NCBI GenBank assembly: GCA_039798685.1
Contig: JBDKFM010000009.1
Coordinates: 1 to 26,205 of the forward strand
Source: JACPGQ01 sp039798685
Lineage (GTDB): Bacteria; Patescibacteriota; Microgenomatia; Levybacterales; UBA12049
Direction of reading: 5' to 3'
DNA length: 26,205 nucleotides
The notes beneath the pieces were generated by a model. That model was not told the DNA's origin. It made no database searches and worked only from the letters and a program-made list of their open reading frames with translations. The stretch's first letter is position 1. Each line of letters opens with the position of its first letter. Made by a program: the position numbers and the translations under genes. Positions 7,110 through 14,712 of the stretch are shown one piece after another.

Positions 7110-9497
7110 ATGGTAAATAAAAAAACCTCAGTTTCGGTTGATTTTGCCGGAAAAGAACTCACATTTGAAACAGGTCTCCTCGCCCCACAAGCGACTACAG
7201 CTATACTTGCCAGACTTGGTGATACTGTCGTGCTTGCAACAGTTGTCGCAGGGCGTGAGCGTGATGATATTGATTACTTCCCCCTTTCTGTTGAGTACGT
7301 AGAGCGGCTTTATGCAGGCGGTATCATCAAAGGAAGCAGATGGGTAAAAAGAGAAGGGCGTCCCACAGATGACTCAATCCTTATTGGTCGCTTGATTGAC
7401 AGGTCTATTCGTCCGCTGTTCCCCAAGGAATATAAAAAAGAAGTACAGGTTGTCGTGACTGTACTCTCAGTTGATTTGGTGCATAAACCTGACATTCTCG
7501 CCCTCAATGCTGTCTCAGCAGCGTTAGCACTCTCACCTATCCCATGGAAGGGTCCGATTGGTGCAATCCGTGTCGGTCACAGTGCTGACGCAGGGTATAT
7601 CCTCAATCCGACAAGTCCAGAACTTGAGACTTCATCACTTGACCTTGTGGTGTCGCAGACAGTTGGAAAAACACATATGGTTGAGGCTGGTAGTACTCAG
7701 GTCACAGAGGATATTTTCGTTGAAGCAACGAAGAAGGCACATGTTGAGACCGCAAAGATGATCGCATTCATCGAGGAGTTTGCCAAAAAATCAGGACAGA
7801 AGAAAATCGAAGTCGCGTCAGATCCGAGAATTGAGGAGATGGCAGCAGTTGTTGAGAAATCATATAAAGCAGAGGTTGCTGGTCTCGTTGCGATTTTGGC
7901 CAATAAAGAAGGTGGCGGTGATGAGACAGGGAAATTGATTACTGCAATCTATGATGCTGAGAAATTGAAGAATCCTGAAGCAGAACTGGATAAAAAGATC
8001 ATCGGAAAAGCAGTTGAGAAGATTCTTTATAAAATTATCCGTGAAGACGTCGTGAAGAAGAAAAAGCGTCCGGATGGTCGGAAAGTTGATGAGTTGCGAG
8101 AGCTCTCTGCAGCAGTCTCAATTCTCCCGCGTACTCATGGATCAGCAATCTTTCAGCGTGGCATCACACAATCACTCTCAGTGGTGACACTCGGATCACC
8201 GCGTACGGAACAGCTCCTTGAATCAGCAGAAGGCGAAGAATCCAAACGCTATTTCCACCATTACTCTATGCCTCCTTACTCAGTCGGAGAAGCAGGGCGT
8301 ATGGGAACTCCGTCCAGACGTGAAATCGGACATGGTGCACTTGCAGAACGTGCAATCGAACCGGTACTTCCAAGTAAAGAAGCATTCCCATACACCATTC
8401 GTGTTGTCTCAGAGATTCTCTCATCCAATGGTTCAACTTCTATGGCAGCGACTTGTGGCTCAACTCTTTCGCTCATGGATGCAGGAGTCCCGCTTATCAA
8501 ACCCGTTGCAGGAATTTCAGTCGGTATGATGTCTTATCCTTTCGGAAGTGACAAAAAAGATGAATATGTGCTGTTGACAGACATCATTGGTCTTGAAGAT
8601 TTCTCAGGCGATATGGACTTCAAAGTTGCAGGAACAGATGCAGGGATTACTGCAATTCAGCTCGATGTAAAGATTCCTGGTCTGACTGTCGTACAGGTTG
8701 AAGAAATTCTTGAGCGTGCAAAAGTAGCACGTATGCAGATTCTCGGAGTCATGGAAAAGGCATTGCCTACACCGCGTGAAACACTTTCAGCATTTGCACC
8801 GAGAATTGAGCAGGTACAGATCGCGATAGAAAAAATCGGTGAAGTCATCGGGCCGGGCGGCAAGATTATTAAAAATATCATCGCAACAACAGGTGCAACA
8901 GTTGACGTTGAAGATGACGGTATTGTCACAATTTCCGGTACTGATCCGGAGGGTGTCACAAAGGCAGTTGAGTGGGTAAAGAGTATTGTAAAAAGTGTCA
9001 TGCCTGGTGAAGTCTATGAAGGTGAAGTGAAGAGAATTCTTAATTTCGGCGCATTTGTTGAGATTCTTCCGGGTAAAGAAGGCATGGTGCATGTTTCACA
9101 GATGGCAGAAGGATATGTCAAAAGTCCTGAGGAGGTAGTTAAAGTTGGTGACAAGGTCACAGTTCGGGTTGTTGAGATTGATGATCAGGGAAGAATAAAT
9201 CTTTCAATGAAGCTCAATCCATCATCTGATGACGACAAACAGCCTGGTAGTGGCGGCGGCGGACGTCCTCCTGAGAGGCGTGAGAGTGGTGGCTATAGAG
9301 GCGGAGGAGACAGAGGTGGTATGCGTAGTAGGCCTCCACGAAGAGATTTTCAGCCAAGGGGCGACTTTCAGCCACGAACTGAGAGTAGAGCACCCATGGG
9401 ATCTATGCCGAGACAGGATGATCATCCTCTAACCAGACAGTTCAGGCGAGAACGCACATCGACAAGAACTCCTTTTCGCGGAAACCGTGACCGCTAA
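7110..9497 (+). CDS. pnp: Polyribonucleotide nucleotidyltransferase (PNPase) with Arg/Gly-rich tail
   Basis: PNPase degrades RNA 3' to 5' by phosphorolysis and forms a homotrimer. The domain order is complete: the first RNase PH domain (about residues 10-145), a helical linker, a second RNase PH domain (about 320-540) with the catalytic-site segment GDMDFKVAGTDAG near residue 500, a KH domain (about 570-625, VIGPGGKIIKNI) and an S1 domain (about 632-700, GAFVEILPGKEGMVHVSQ). From about residue 705 a Gly/Arg-rich disordered tail with RGG-like and DFQPR repeats extends to residue 795, beyond the usual family length of about 700. Such tails usually bind RNA, which is inference here. The ATG abuts the rpsO TAA, so translation is probably coupled. 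Confidence 0.97.
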   Translation: MVNKKTSVSVDFAGKELTFETGLLAPQATTAILARLGDTVVLATVVAGRERDDIDYFPLSVEYVERLYAGGIIKGSRWVKREGRPTDDSILIGRLIDRSIRPLFPKEYKKEVQVVVTVLSVDLVHKPDILALNAVSAALALSPIPWKGPIGAIRVGHSADAGYILNPTSPELETSSLDLVVSQTVGKTHMVEAGSTQVTEDIFVEATKKAHVETAKMIAFIEEFAKKSGQKKIEVASDPRIEEMAAVVEKSYKAEVAGLVAILANKEGGGDETGKLITAIYDAEKLKNPEAELDKKIIGKAVEKILYKIIREDVVKKKKRPDGRKVDELRELSAAVSILPRTHGSAIFQRGITQSLSVVTLGSPRTEQLLESAEGEESKRYFHHYSMPPYSVGEAGRMGTPSRREIGHGALAERAIEPVLPSKEAFPYTIRVVSEILSSNGSTSMAATCGSTLSLMDAGVPLIKPVAGISVGMMSYPFGSDKKDEYVLLTDIIGLEDFSGDMDFKVAGTDAGITAIQLDVKIPGLTVVQVEEILERAKVARMQILGVMEKALPTPRETLSAFAPRIEQVQIAIEKIGEVIGPGGKIIKNIIATTGATVDVEDDGIVTISGTDPEGVTKAVEWVKSIVKSVMPGEVYEGEVKRILNFGAFVEILPGKEGMVHVSQMAEGYVKSPEEVVKVGDKVTVRVVEIDDQGRINLSMKLNPSSDDDKQPGSGGGGRPPERRESGGYRGGGDRGGMRSRPPRRDFQPRGDFQPRTESRAPMGSMPRQDDHPLTRQFRRERTSTRTPFRGNRDR

Positions 9498-9534
9498 GTC
9501 CCCCATTAGAAATTAGTTTTTTCTCGTTAAAATT

Positions 9535-9548
9535 ATTCAAATTTGAAT
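9535..9548. promoter_or_regulatory. Perfect 14-bp palindrome at the Lon-like gene promoter
   Basis: ATTCAAATTTGAAT reads the same on both strands and touches the first base of the -35 TTGGTA (9548-9553). Its position would suit a dimeric repressor. It is AT-rich, and one or two palindromes of this length are expected by chance in a window this size, so support is positional only. Confidence 0.35.
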
Positions 9549-9576
9549 TGGTACTTAACGGATATTCTGTTAAGAT
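9548..9576 (+). promoter_or_regulatory. Promoter for the Lon-like AAA+ gene (TTGGTA-17-TAAGAT)
   Basis: The -35-like TTGGTA (9548-9553) and -10 TAAGAT (9571-9576) are 17 bp apart. The ATG at 9583 follows the -10 by 6 nt (agaggt), so the mRNA should begin at or within about a base of the start codon. Confidence 0.65.
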
Positions 9577-9582
9577 AGAGGT

Positions 9583-10725
9583 ATGGATCCTGTCCAAGAC
9601 CCACAACAAAATCCTCCCGCGAAGACGATCTCGCAGTTGCAGTCAGCCAGCATGCGCGACAATAACGTCTCAAGTGACCAGCTCCGCAAACTCGCAGATA
9701 CGATCGAGAAAGCTGTTCTCCCTGAACAGTTGAAAGAAAATCTCATCGAGCGGATCTCCCGTCTCGCACTCATCCGTTCGAGTTCAGGCTTTATGAGCTC
9801 AACCTACATTCTCGAGTATGAAGCGACAGCGTCCTATGTGCATTGGGTTGTCGGTCTTCCCTGGCAGAATATGAGTCAGGATTTACTGGATCTGGTAAAA
9901 GCCAAAGAAATTTTGGACAAAAATCATTATGGTCTTGATCCTATCAAGGATCGTATCCTTGAGTATTTGGCGACAATTATGTTAAATACCAAGATTCAGA
10001 ATCGGCAGAATATCGCACACGCACCGATTCTTTGTCTCGTTGGGCTTGCGGGTACCGGAAAAACGACACTTTCCTCTTCTATCGCTGAGGCACTCGGAAA
10101 AAAGTTTGAGCGTATTCCGTTTGGAGGTATGGGTGATGCGCGTGCGCTCCGTGGTCAGTCCCGTGCATTTCCTGATGCGGAGCCCGGACTTATGATTAAA
10201 AAATTATTTCACGCAGGCACAAAAAATCCTGTCATACTTCTTGATGAGCTCGACCGGGTGACTGATACGGCGCGGGCAGACATCATGGGAGTACTCGTTG
10301 AGCTTTTGGATCCCGAACAGAATCAGTCGTTTACTGATCACTATGTTGATTATCCATTTGACCTCTCAAATATTCTGTTCGTCGCAACGGCAAATAATAC
10401 CAATAACATCTCAACAGCGGTACTTGACCGTCTTGAAATTATTCAGATGCCCTCATATTCCGATCAGGAAAAAATCGTGATTGCCAGACAGTATTTGTTC
10501 AATCGTATTCGTTCTCAGGCAGGACTCACTGAGTCACAGCTTACACTCGAGGAGTCAGTCTGGCCGGGGCTTATCCGTCCGCTTGGGTTTGATTCTGGTA
10601 TCCGTTCTCTTGAGCGCACCATCGAGGGTATCTGCCGCAAGGCTGCCAGGCAGATTGTAGAGGGCAAGGCGCAGTCTGTCAGGGTTGACGGGACGAATGT
10701 GAAAGATTATATTCCGCACTGGTAA
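9583..10725 (+). CDS. Lon-type AAA+ ATPase module lacking substrate (LAN) and protease domains
   Basis: The sequence follows the central part of bacterial Lon closely. The linker helix region ends at VHWVVGLPW and is followed by ILDKNHYGLDPIKDRILEYL. Walker A is GLAGTGKT (residues 154-161), Walker B VILLDELD (D221/E222), then LLDPEQNQSFTDHYVDYPFD, sensor 1 FVATANN, arginine-finger region LDRLEI, and sensor 2 GIRSLERTIEGICRKAARQ. It begins where the Lon coiled coil would be and stops about 15 residues after the AAA+ small domain (ending VKDYIPHW). Both the N-terminal LAN domain and the C-terminal Ser-Lys protease are absent. Full Lon is about 780-820 residues; this is 380. There are no Lon-protease remnants in the 20 nt before the next gene, so this looks like a stable architecture. 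A role as a chaperone, unfoldase or regulator is inferred. Confidence 0.9.
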   Translation: MDPVQDPQQNPPAKTISQLQSASMRDNNVSSDQLRKLADTIEKAVLPEQLKENLIERISRLALIRSSSGFMSSTYILEYEATASYVHWVVGLPWQNMSQDLLDLVKAKEILDKNHYGLDPIKDRILEYLATIMLNTKIQNRQNIAHAPILCLVGLAGTGKTTLSSSIAEALGKKFERIPFGGMGDARALRGQSRAFPDAEPGLMIKKLFHAGTKNPVILLDELDRVTDTARADIMGVLVELLDPEQNQSFTDHYVDYPFDLSNILFVATANNTNNISTAVLDRLEIIQMPSYSDQEKIVIARQYLFNRIRSQAGLTESQLTLEESVWPGLIRPLGFDSGIRSLERTIEGICRKAARQIVEGKAQSVRVDGTNVKDYIPHW

Positions 10726-10730
10726 TTGTT

Positions 10731-10739
10731 TGTTATACT
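10731..10739 (+). promoter_or_regulatory. Extended -10 promoter for the DUF4260 gene (TGTTATACT)
   Basis: TATACT (10734-10739) with an upstream TGT gives an extended -10. No good -35 was found. The ATG at 10746 is 6 nt beyond the hexamer, again implying a leaderless transcript. Confidence 0.65.
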
Positions 10740-10745
10740 CACTCT

Positions 10746-11093
10746 ATGGTTCGGAAAGTGTTGCACATTGAAGGCTTGGCGGTATTTCTCTCCTCTGTCT
10801 ACTTATATTATCTTCTTGGTGCAGATTGGCTTCTGTTTGTTATTTTGTTTCTCACCCCTGATATCTCGATGATAGGGTATGTGAAGAATACGAAGATAGG
10901 GGCAATTACTTATAATTTCGTGCACAATTACGTACTTGGGCTTGTGGTCTGTATGATTGGGTTAGTGCTCGGGAGTACACTCGCAGTCTCACTCGGACTT
11001 ATACTTCTTGCGCATGTTGGGATAGATCGCTTCCTCGGTTTTGGTTTGAAATACCCTACCCACTTCAAAGAAACCCACCTGCAGAAATTATGA
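10746..11093 (+). CDS. DUF4260 family integral membrane protein
   Basis: This 115-residue protein has about four hydrophobic segments. It matches my recollection of the DUF4260 pattern: an initial LHIEGLAVFL, then LLFVILFLTPDISMIGY, IGAITYNFVHNY, and the C-terminal signature HVGIDRFLGFGLKYPTHFKETHL. The biochemical function of DUF4260 is unknown to me; it occurs sporadically across bacteria as a short stand-alone gene. It lies 20 nt after the Lon-like gene with its own extended -10, so it can be transcribed alone or by readthrough. Length agrees with the family. Confidence 0.85.
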   Translation: MVRKVLHIEGLAVFLSSVYLYYLLGADWLLFVILFLTPDISMIGYVKNTKIGAITYNFVHNYVLGLVVCMIGLVLGSTLAVSLGLILLAHVGIDRFLGFGLKYPTHFKETHLQKL

Positions 11094-11108
11094 GCAGGAG
11101 GTCCTGTG

Positions 11109-11137
11109 TTGCTCCATTTAAAATCTTATAGTATAAT
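11109..11137 (+). promoter_or_regulatory. Promoter for the kinase-fold gene (TTGCTC-17-TATAAT)
   Basis: TTGCTC (11109-11114) and a perfect TATAAT (11132-11137) are 17 bp apart. ATG 11146 follows after 8 nt. The promoter decides the start: TTG 11140 in the same frame would fall at or before the transcription start, so ATG 11146 is preferred. Confidence 0.75.
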
Positions 11138-11145
11138 CCTTGCTT

Positions 11146-12042
11146 ATGCGTATTGAACACAATGGAATCTCGCATGATGGAGCTGTGGTTCGGAAAGATT
11201 TTAACTCAAGAAACAGCTACATTTATGCAGTGACTGCTCAAGCATTTTCTCGAGGCGCACAATACCCTCTTTTTGGAAGGAATTTTTTTGAATGGCCCCT
11301 TTCAACTGATCCAAAAATACGCGCTGAACGAGAATGGTTGTACCAGGAAGAGCTTGAGAATAGACTTGAGGGAGTTGGAAATGCTATTGATGGTGTGAGA
11401 TTTCGTGCAGTGAAATTTCATGCTTTCCAGAACGGAGTTATTGAGATGGAGAATCTCGATCAATATCGAAGTATTTTTGAACGATTGAAACAATCAGATA
11501 GCTCTGCAAATGTTGGAGCACTGAGTAATACGATAACAGCATATGGGAAATGGACAGCTTTACTTGCGAACACCGGTATCGTGCCGGAGTGTAATCATTG
11601 TGGAAACGTTATGGTAAAGGATGACAATGTTTCTGATGTTGTGTTGATTGATTTTGAGAATTACTCTGGACCGATTCAGAGGATCTACGAAGAAGATGCT
11701 GAGCTTTTAGAGAAACATCGTCAATTGGACAAGCCGGTTGATCCAGTTACTTCACTTTCGCTTGATATTGGGATTCTTTCAGGCCTGAAATTATCTCGGG
11801 AGCAGAAGATTTTTTATATCTCTCATTTTCTCCGGGGGTTTAAGGATGTGTATGAAGGGTCAATGGAGTTGTTGCCTTCGCTACTTCAAGACAGGAGAGT
11901 GATGCATTTAGGTCTAATTAGGGCATTTTTTTATGATGTGACCCATATGAGAGAGGCACGAGCGACAAGGTCAGCAGTATCGTATTTTAGAGCAGATTAC
12001 AAAGGAGTCGTGAGATCGGTAGTGGGAATCTTAGAAAGTTAA
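11146..12042 (+). CDS. Kinase-fold (APH/choline kinase-like) protein with altered catalytic loop
   Basis: This 298-residue protein belongs to no family I can name with certainty. The middle resembles the catalytic core of aminoglycoside/choline-kinase-type phosphotransferases. PECNHCGNVMV (residues 147-157) aligns with the HGDLHPGNILV loop, and after an acidic turn comes VVLIDFENY (D169-F170-E171), like the metal-binding LIDFE segment. In this alignment the catalytic-loop His-Asp is not conserved (Pro147 and Cys149 occupy those places), while the loop Asn154 and the DFE aspartate remain. It may be a pseudokinase or use a different residue. The N-terminal part (NGVIEMENLDQYRSIF) resembles a hinge region. 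No signal peptide, so cytosolic. The start is chosen from the promoter position. Confidence 0.6.
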   Translation: MRIEHNGISHDGAVVRKDFNSRNSYIYAVTAQAFSRGAQYPLFGRNFFEWPLSTDPKIRAEREWLYQEELENRLEGVGNAIDGVRFRAVKFHAFQNGVIEMENLDQYRSIFERLKQSDSSANVGALSNTITAYGKWTALLANTGIVPECNHCGNVMVKDDNVSDVVLIDFENYSGPIQRIYEEDAELLEKHRQLDKPVDPVTSLSLDIGILSGLKLSREQKIFYISHFLRGFKDVYEGSMELLPSLLQDRRVMHLGLIRAFFYDVTHMREARATRSAVSYFRADYKGVVRSVVGILES

Positions 12043-12043
12043 G

Positions 12044-12073
12044 ATCGTAATTTGCTTCTTGCAAATGTGCGAT
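12044..12073. promoter_or_regulatory. Inverted repeat overlapping the M23 gene promoter
   Basis: ATTTGC (12050-12055) and GCAAAT (12061-12066) pair around the 5-nt loop TTCTT. ATCG (12044-12047) and CGAT (12070-12073) extend the pairing across small internal gaps. The right arm covers the -35 TTGCAA (12059-12064). It could be an operator for the M23 gene or a weak terminator of the preceding gene. No T-run follows, which favours the operator reading. Confidence 0.45.
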
Positions 12074-12087
12074 GTGAGGTCTACGCT
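12059..12087 (+). promoter_or_regulatory. Promoter for the M23 peptidase gene (TTGCAA-17-TACGCT)
   Basis: TTGCAA (12059-12064) and TACGCT (12082-12087) are 17 bp apart, with the ATG at 12096 8 nt later. The same unusual -10 TACGCT, at the same spacing, precedes the gene at 22120, which supports both. Confidence 0.6.
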
Positions 12088-12095
12088 GAGGATGT

Positions 12096-14711
12096 ATGGG
12101 CCGTTTGGCAAAGCTCATGCGGATAGCAGCAGCTTTGGCATCACTCTTAACGGTAACCCTCCTCACTCCTCAACAAGCGAGCGCTAAGGTAGTTTCATAT
12201 AAGATTACGGATGGATTTACTGCAACGTATCAGGGGGCACCAGGTGTTGGAGGGGTGCTGTTCTCTGGGTTTGCGGGTATCCCTTATGTGAGAGGAAAGA
12301 TGGTGCTTAGTAGTACGCCGGATGGAGAGGGTGCTATGCGGATAGGGGATATGATTCAGGCATATGCTACGTATCCAGGAAGCGGATCATATACATATAG
12401 AGCAAAACCCGACTGTATTATTGGGAGCTCTATACTCACACCTGTAGATATTACGAATTTATTCTTCAAGACCTCGTTACCGCATTTTCCGACCAATAAT
12501 ATTACCGTACGGTTTATGGATTGGTGTGGTGGCCCTAAGACAATCGGGCCTGTGTATATAGTGCATATTGATGACAGTGATCAGATTAAACCATTTCTTG
12601 ATCTCCCATGGGATTACAGTGGTAAAGGGTTAAGTTTCAGTACAGCTGCGACAGCAATTAACTCCTATTTTGATCATGAATACCCTTTGTTAAGTAGATT
12701 AAGTGTATTGCCGGAGACAGTGGGGACGGAGGGAACAATCGTAACATATAGGGAGAATTTAAGAACAGATGAGCCTTATTCATCTCATGATGGTTATGAC
12801 TGGGGGAAAAGAGCAGAGGCAAGAAGCGGGGAATCAGTTCTCGCAGCAGCAAGTGGTGCTGCGCGTTTTGTGGATTCCTGCGGTGCTTGTGGTAATGCAA
12901 TATTTATCGATCATGGGAATGGATTTCAGACAAGATACTATCACTTGCAAACTGAAGGCCTTTTTGTTTCTACGCCAGGTATTGATGTTCACGTAGACAA
13001 AGCACAAACGATTGGGAGAGTGGGATTTACAGGAAATGTCCGTCCAGGTAGTGAGGACGGAGCACATATTCATTTCATGGTCGTGTATGACAAAAATGCT
13101 GATGGGAATTTCGAGGATAATATTCCGGATGGGTTGGTAGACCCATTCGGTTGGCAGTCCAAGGATGATGATCCATGGGAAAACTATACATTTAACTATG
13201 GTGGAGTTGAAAGGATAGGCATGAAAAGTTCCTATCTTTGGACGACACCTCTTGGTGCAAGGCACATTGCTATTCCAAGTAATGGAGGAAGTGTCGATGT
13301 CGGAAAAAATCATATTATAATTCCGTCAAGTGCAAACAATAATCAGGAATTTGAATTGAAAGCATTTCTGACTTCAATTTCTGCTCCTACCTCTCTTGTT
13401 GGGGTTTTAGGCCCAGGAATTGTTATTAGTGCATTAGACATTTTGGGTAATGCGATTACACATTTCAGCGCTGCTTTGACACTGACGATTGATTTTGCAG
13501 AGATTGATCTTAGTAGATATGATCCAGGAACAATCTCTCTCTACTCGAGTCAAGACGGTCAAAATTGGGTTAAAGAAGAGGTCGCAAATATAGACATGCA
13601 GAGCAAGACGGCTACTGCGCAGATCAATCATCTTACTTATTTTGCACTCATGGCTGAACGAATCGATACTACTGCTCCAACAACAAATGTAAGCTTTGAA
13701 GGAATATCAAAGCCCGGGAATATTTATCATTCAAATGTATCGGTTGGTCTTTCTGCATCAGATGGAGCTGGTTTAGGAGTCGACTATATTGCTTATAATC
13801 TGGATGATGGTGATTGGAAAGAGTATGTGTCACCAGTAGTGGTTTCAGATGAAGGAGTTCACAAGATTACATATTATTCGGTCGATAATGATGATAACAT
13901 CGAGGAGAAAGAAACAAGGGAATTCATCGTACTTGACGACACTGCTCCTCCGGTCACATCTGTTGAACTTGGAGGAGATATATTTAGTGGCACGACATAT
14001 CGTTCAGATGTAGAGATAACTCTCAGCGCATCAGATGGTGCTGGGTTTGGTATCAAGAGTATCAAATATAATCTCGATGGAGGTGGATGGCAGAATTATG
14101 AAGAACCATTTATAGTTTCAGAATTGGGTCAGCATGATATTCAGTATTATGCTGTGGATATTGTCGGAAATACCGAAGAGACGAAAGTAATTAATTTTAC
14201 TATCCAAAAAAATCTTGATGAAATTCCTCCGGAAATATCTGTTCAATTTGACATCTTGTCACGTAAGTTTATTTATACAGCACTCGATTCTTCAGGCTCT
14301 GCGATTTTATCCCAAACATCGCTTGATCAACACAATGAAGAGTTGATAGCTATTGACGAGGCCAATAATAAGCTCTCAGCGTCTATTGAGAAGAATCAAT
14401 ATAAGATACTATCTTTTAAATCAAATACTTTAGCTATAAAATCTTTGCAATATAATTTACAGCCAGGTATAAGTTTGCAGTCAAATAGTCTTGCAGTACT
14501 TTATTCTTTTGATAAACAGGGAAAGTTAAATGTTCTCACACAAACCTTTCTTTCAAAAATATATGGAGGAGTAGTGCTAAGTTATGATTTTAAAAATAAC
14601 ACGACAGGAATCGTTGAAAGTCAGGGAGGAAAAATAATCAATAAAAAAATAAATGGGATGAGGATCTTGCAATTATCTACTAACAGCAGTAGGCTGGAGT
14701 ATAGATACTGA
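12096..14711 (+). CDS. Secreted M23 (LytM-type) metallopeptidase with OmpL47/Ig-like repeats
   Basis: This 871-residue protein has a signal peptide (about residues 1-30, cleavage likely after QASA). A domain of unknown function (31-200) precedes the M23 domain. The zinc ligands are all present: H231 and D235 in HDGYDWG and the second His of HIH (H324, H326), with the catalytic-site H283 in YYHL. Typical surrounding segments are VLAAASGAARFVDS, GNAIFIDHGNGFQTRYYHL and IGRVGFTGN. M23 enzymes cut peptidoglycan cross-links. Two tandem OmpL47/Ig-like repeats (about 523-610 and 612-705) share LSASDGAG, YNLD-G and the C-terminal YY.VD..-N-E pattern. A further C-terminal region (706-871) is unrecognised. 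There is no membrane anchor at the C terminus. It was probably exported to act on the cell's own wall or a host's, and the start is supported by the promoter. Confidence 0.92.
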   Translation: MGRLAKLMRIAAALASLLTVTLLTPQQASAKVVSYKITDGFTATYQGAPGVGGVLFSGFAGIPYVRGKMVLSSTPDGEGAMRIGDMIQAYATYPGSGSYTYRAKPDCIIGSSILTPVDITNLFFKTSLPHFPTNNITVRFMDWCGGPKTIGPVYIVHIDDSDQIKPFLDLPWDYSGKGLSFSTAATAINSYFDHEYPLLSRLSVLPETVGTEGTIVTYRENLRTDEPYSSHDGYDWGKRAEARSGESVLAAASGAARFVDSCGACGNAIFIDHGNGFQTRYYHLQTEGLFVSTPGIDVHVDKAQTIGRVGFTGNVRPGSEDGAHIHFMVVYDKNADGNFEDNIPDGLVDPFGWQSKDDDPWENYTFNYGGVERIGMKSSYLWTTPLGARHIAIPSNGGSVDVGKNHIIIPSSANNNQEFELKAFLTSISAPTSLVGVLGPGIVISALDILGNAITHFSAALTLTIDFAEIDLSRYDPGTISLYSSQDGQNWVKEEVANIDMQSKTATAQINHLTYFALMAERIDTTAPTTNVSFEGISKPGNIYHSNVSVGLSASDGAGLGVDYIAYNLDDGDWKEYVSPVVVSDEGVHKITYYSVDNDDNIEEKETREFIVLDDTAPPVTSVELGGDIFSGTTYRSDVEITLSASDGAGFGIKSIKYNLDGGGWQNYEEPFIVSELGQHDIQYYAVDIVGNTEETKVINFTIQKNLDEIPPEISVQFDILSRKFIYTALDSSGSAILSQTSLDQHNEELIAIDEANNKLSASIEKNQYKILSFKSNTLAIKSLQYNLQPGISLQSNSLAVLYSFDKQGKLNVLTQTFLSKIYGGVVLSYDFKNNTTGIVESQGGKIINKKINGMRILQLSTNSSRLEYRY

Positions 14712-14712
14712 C

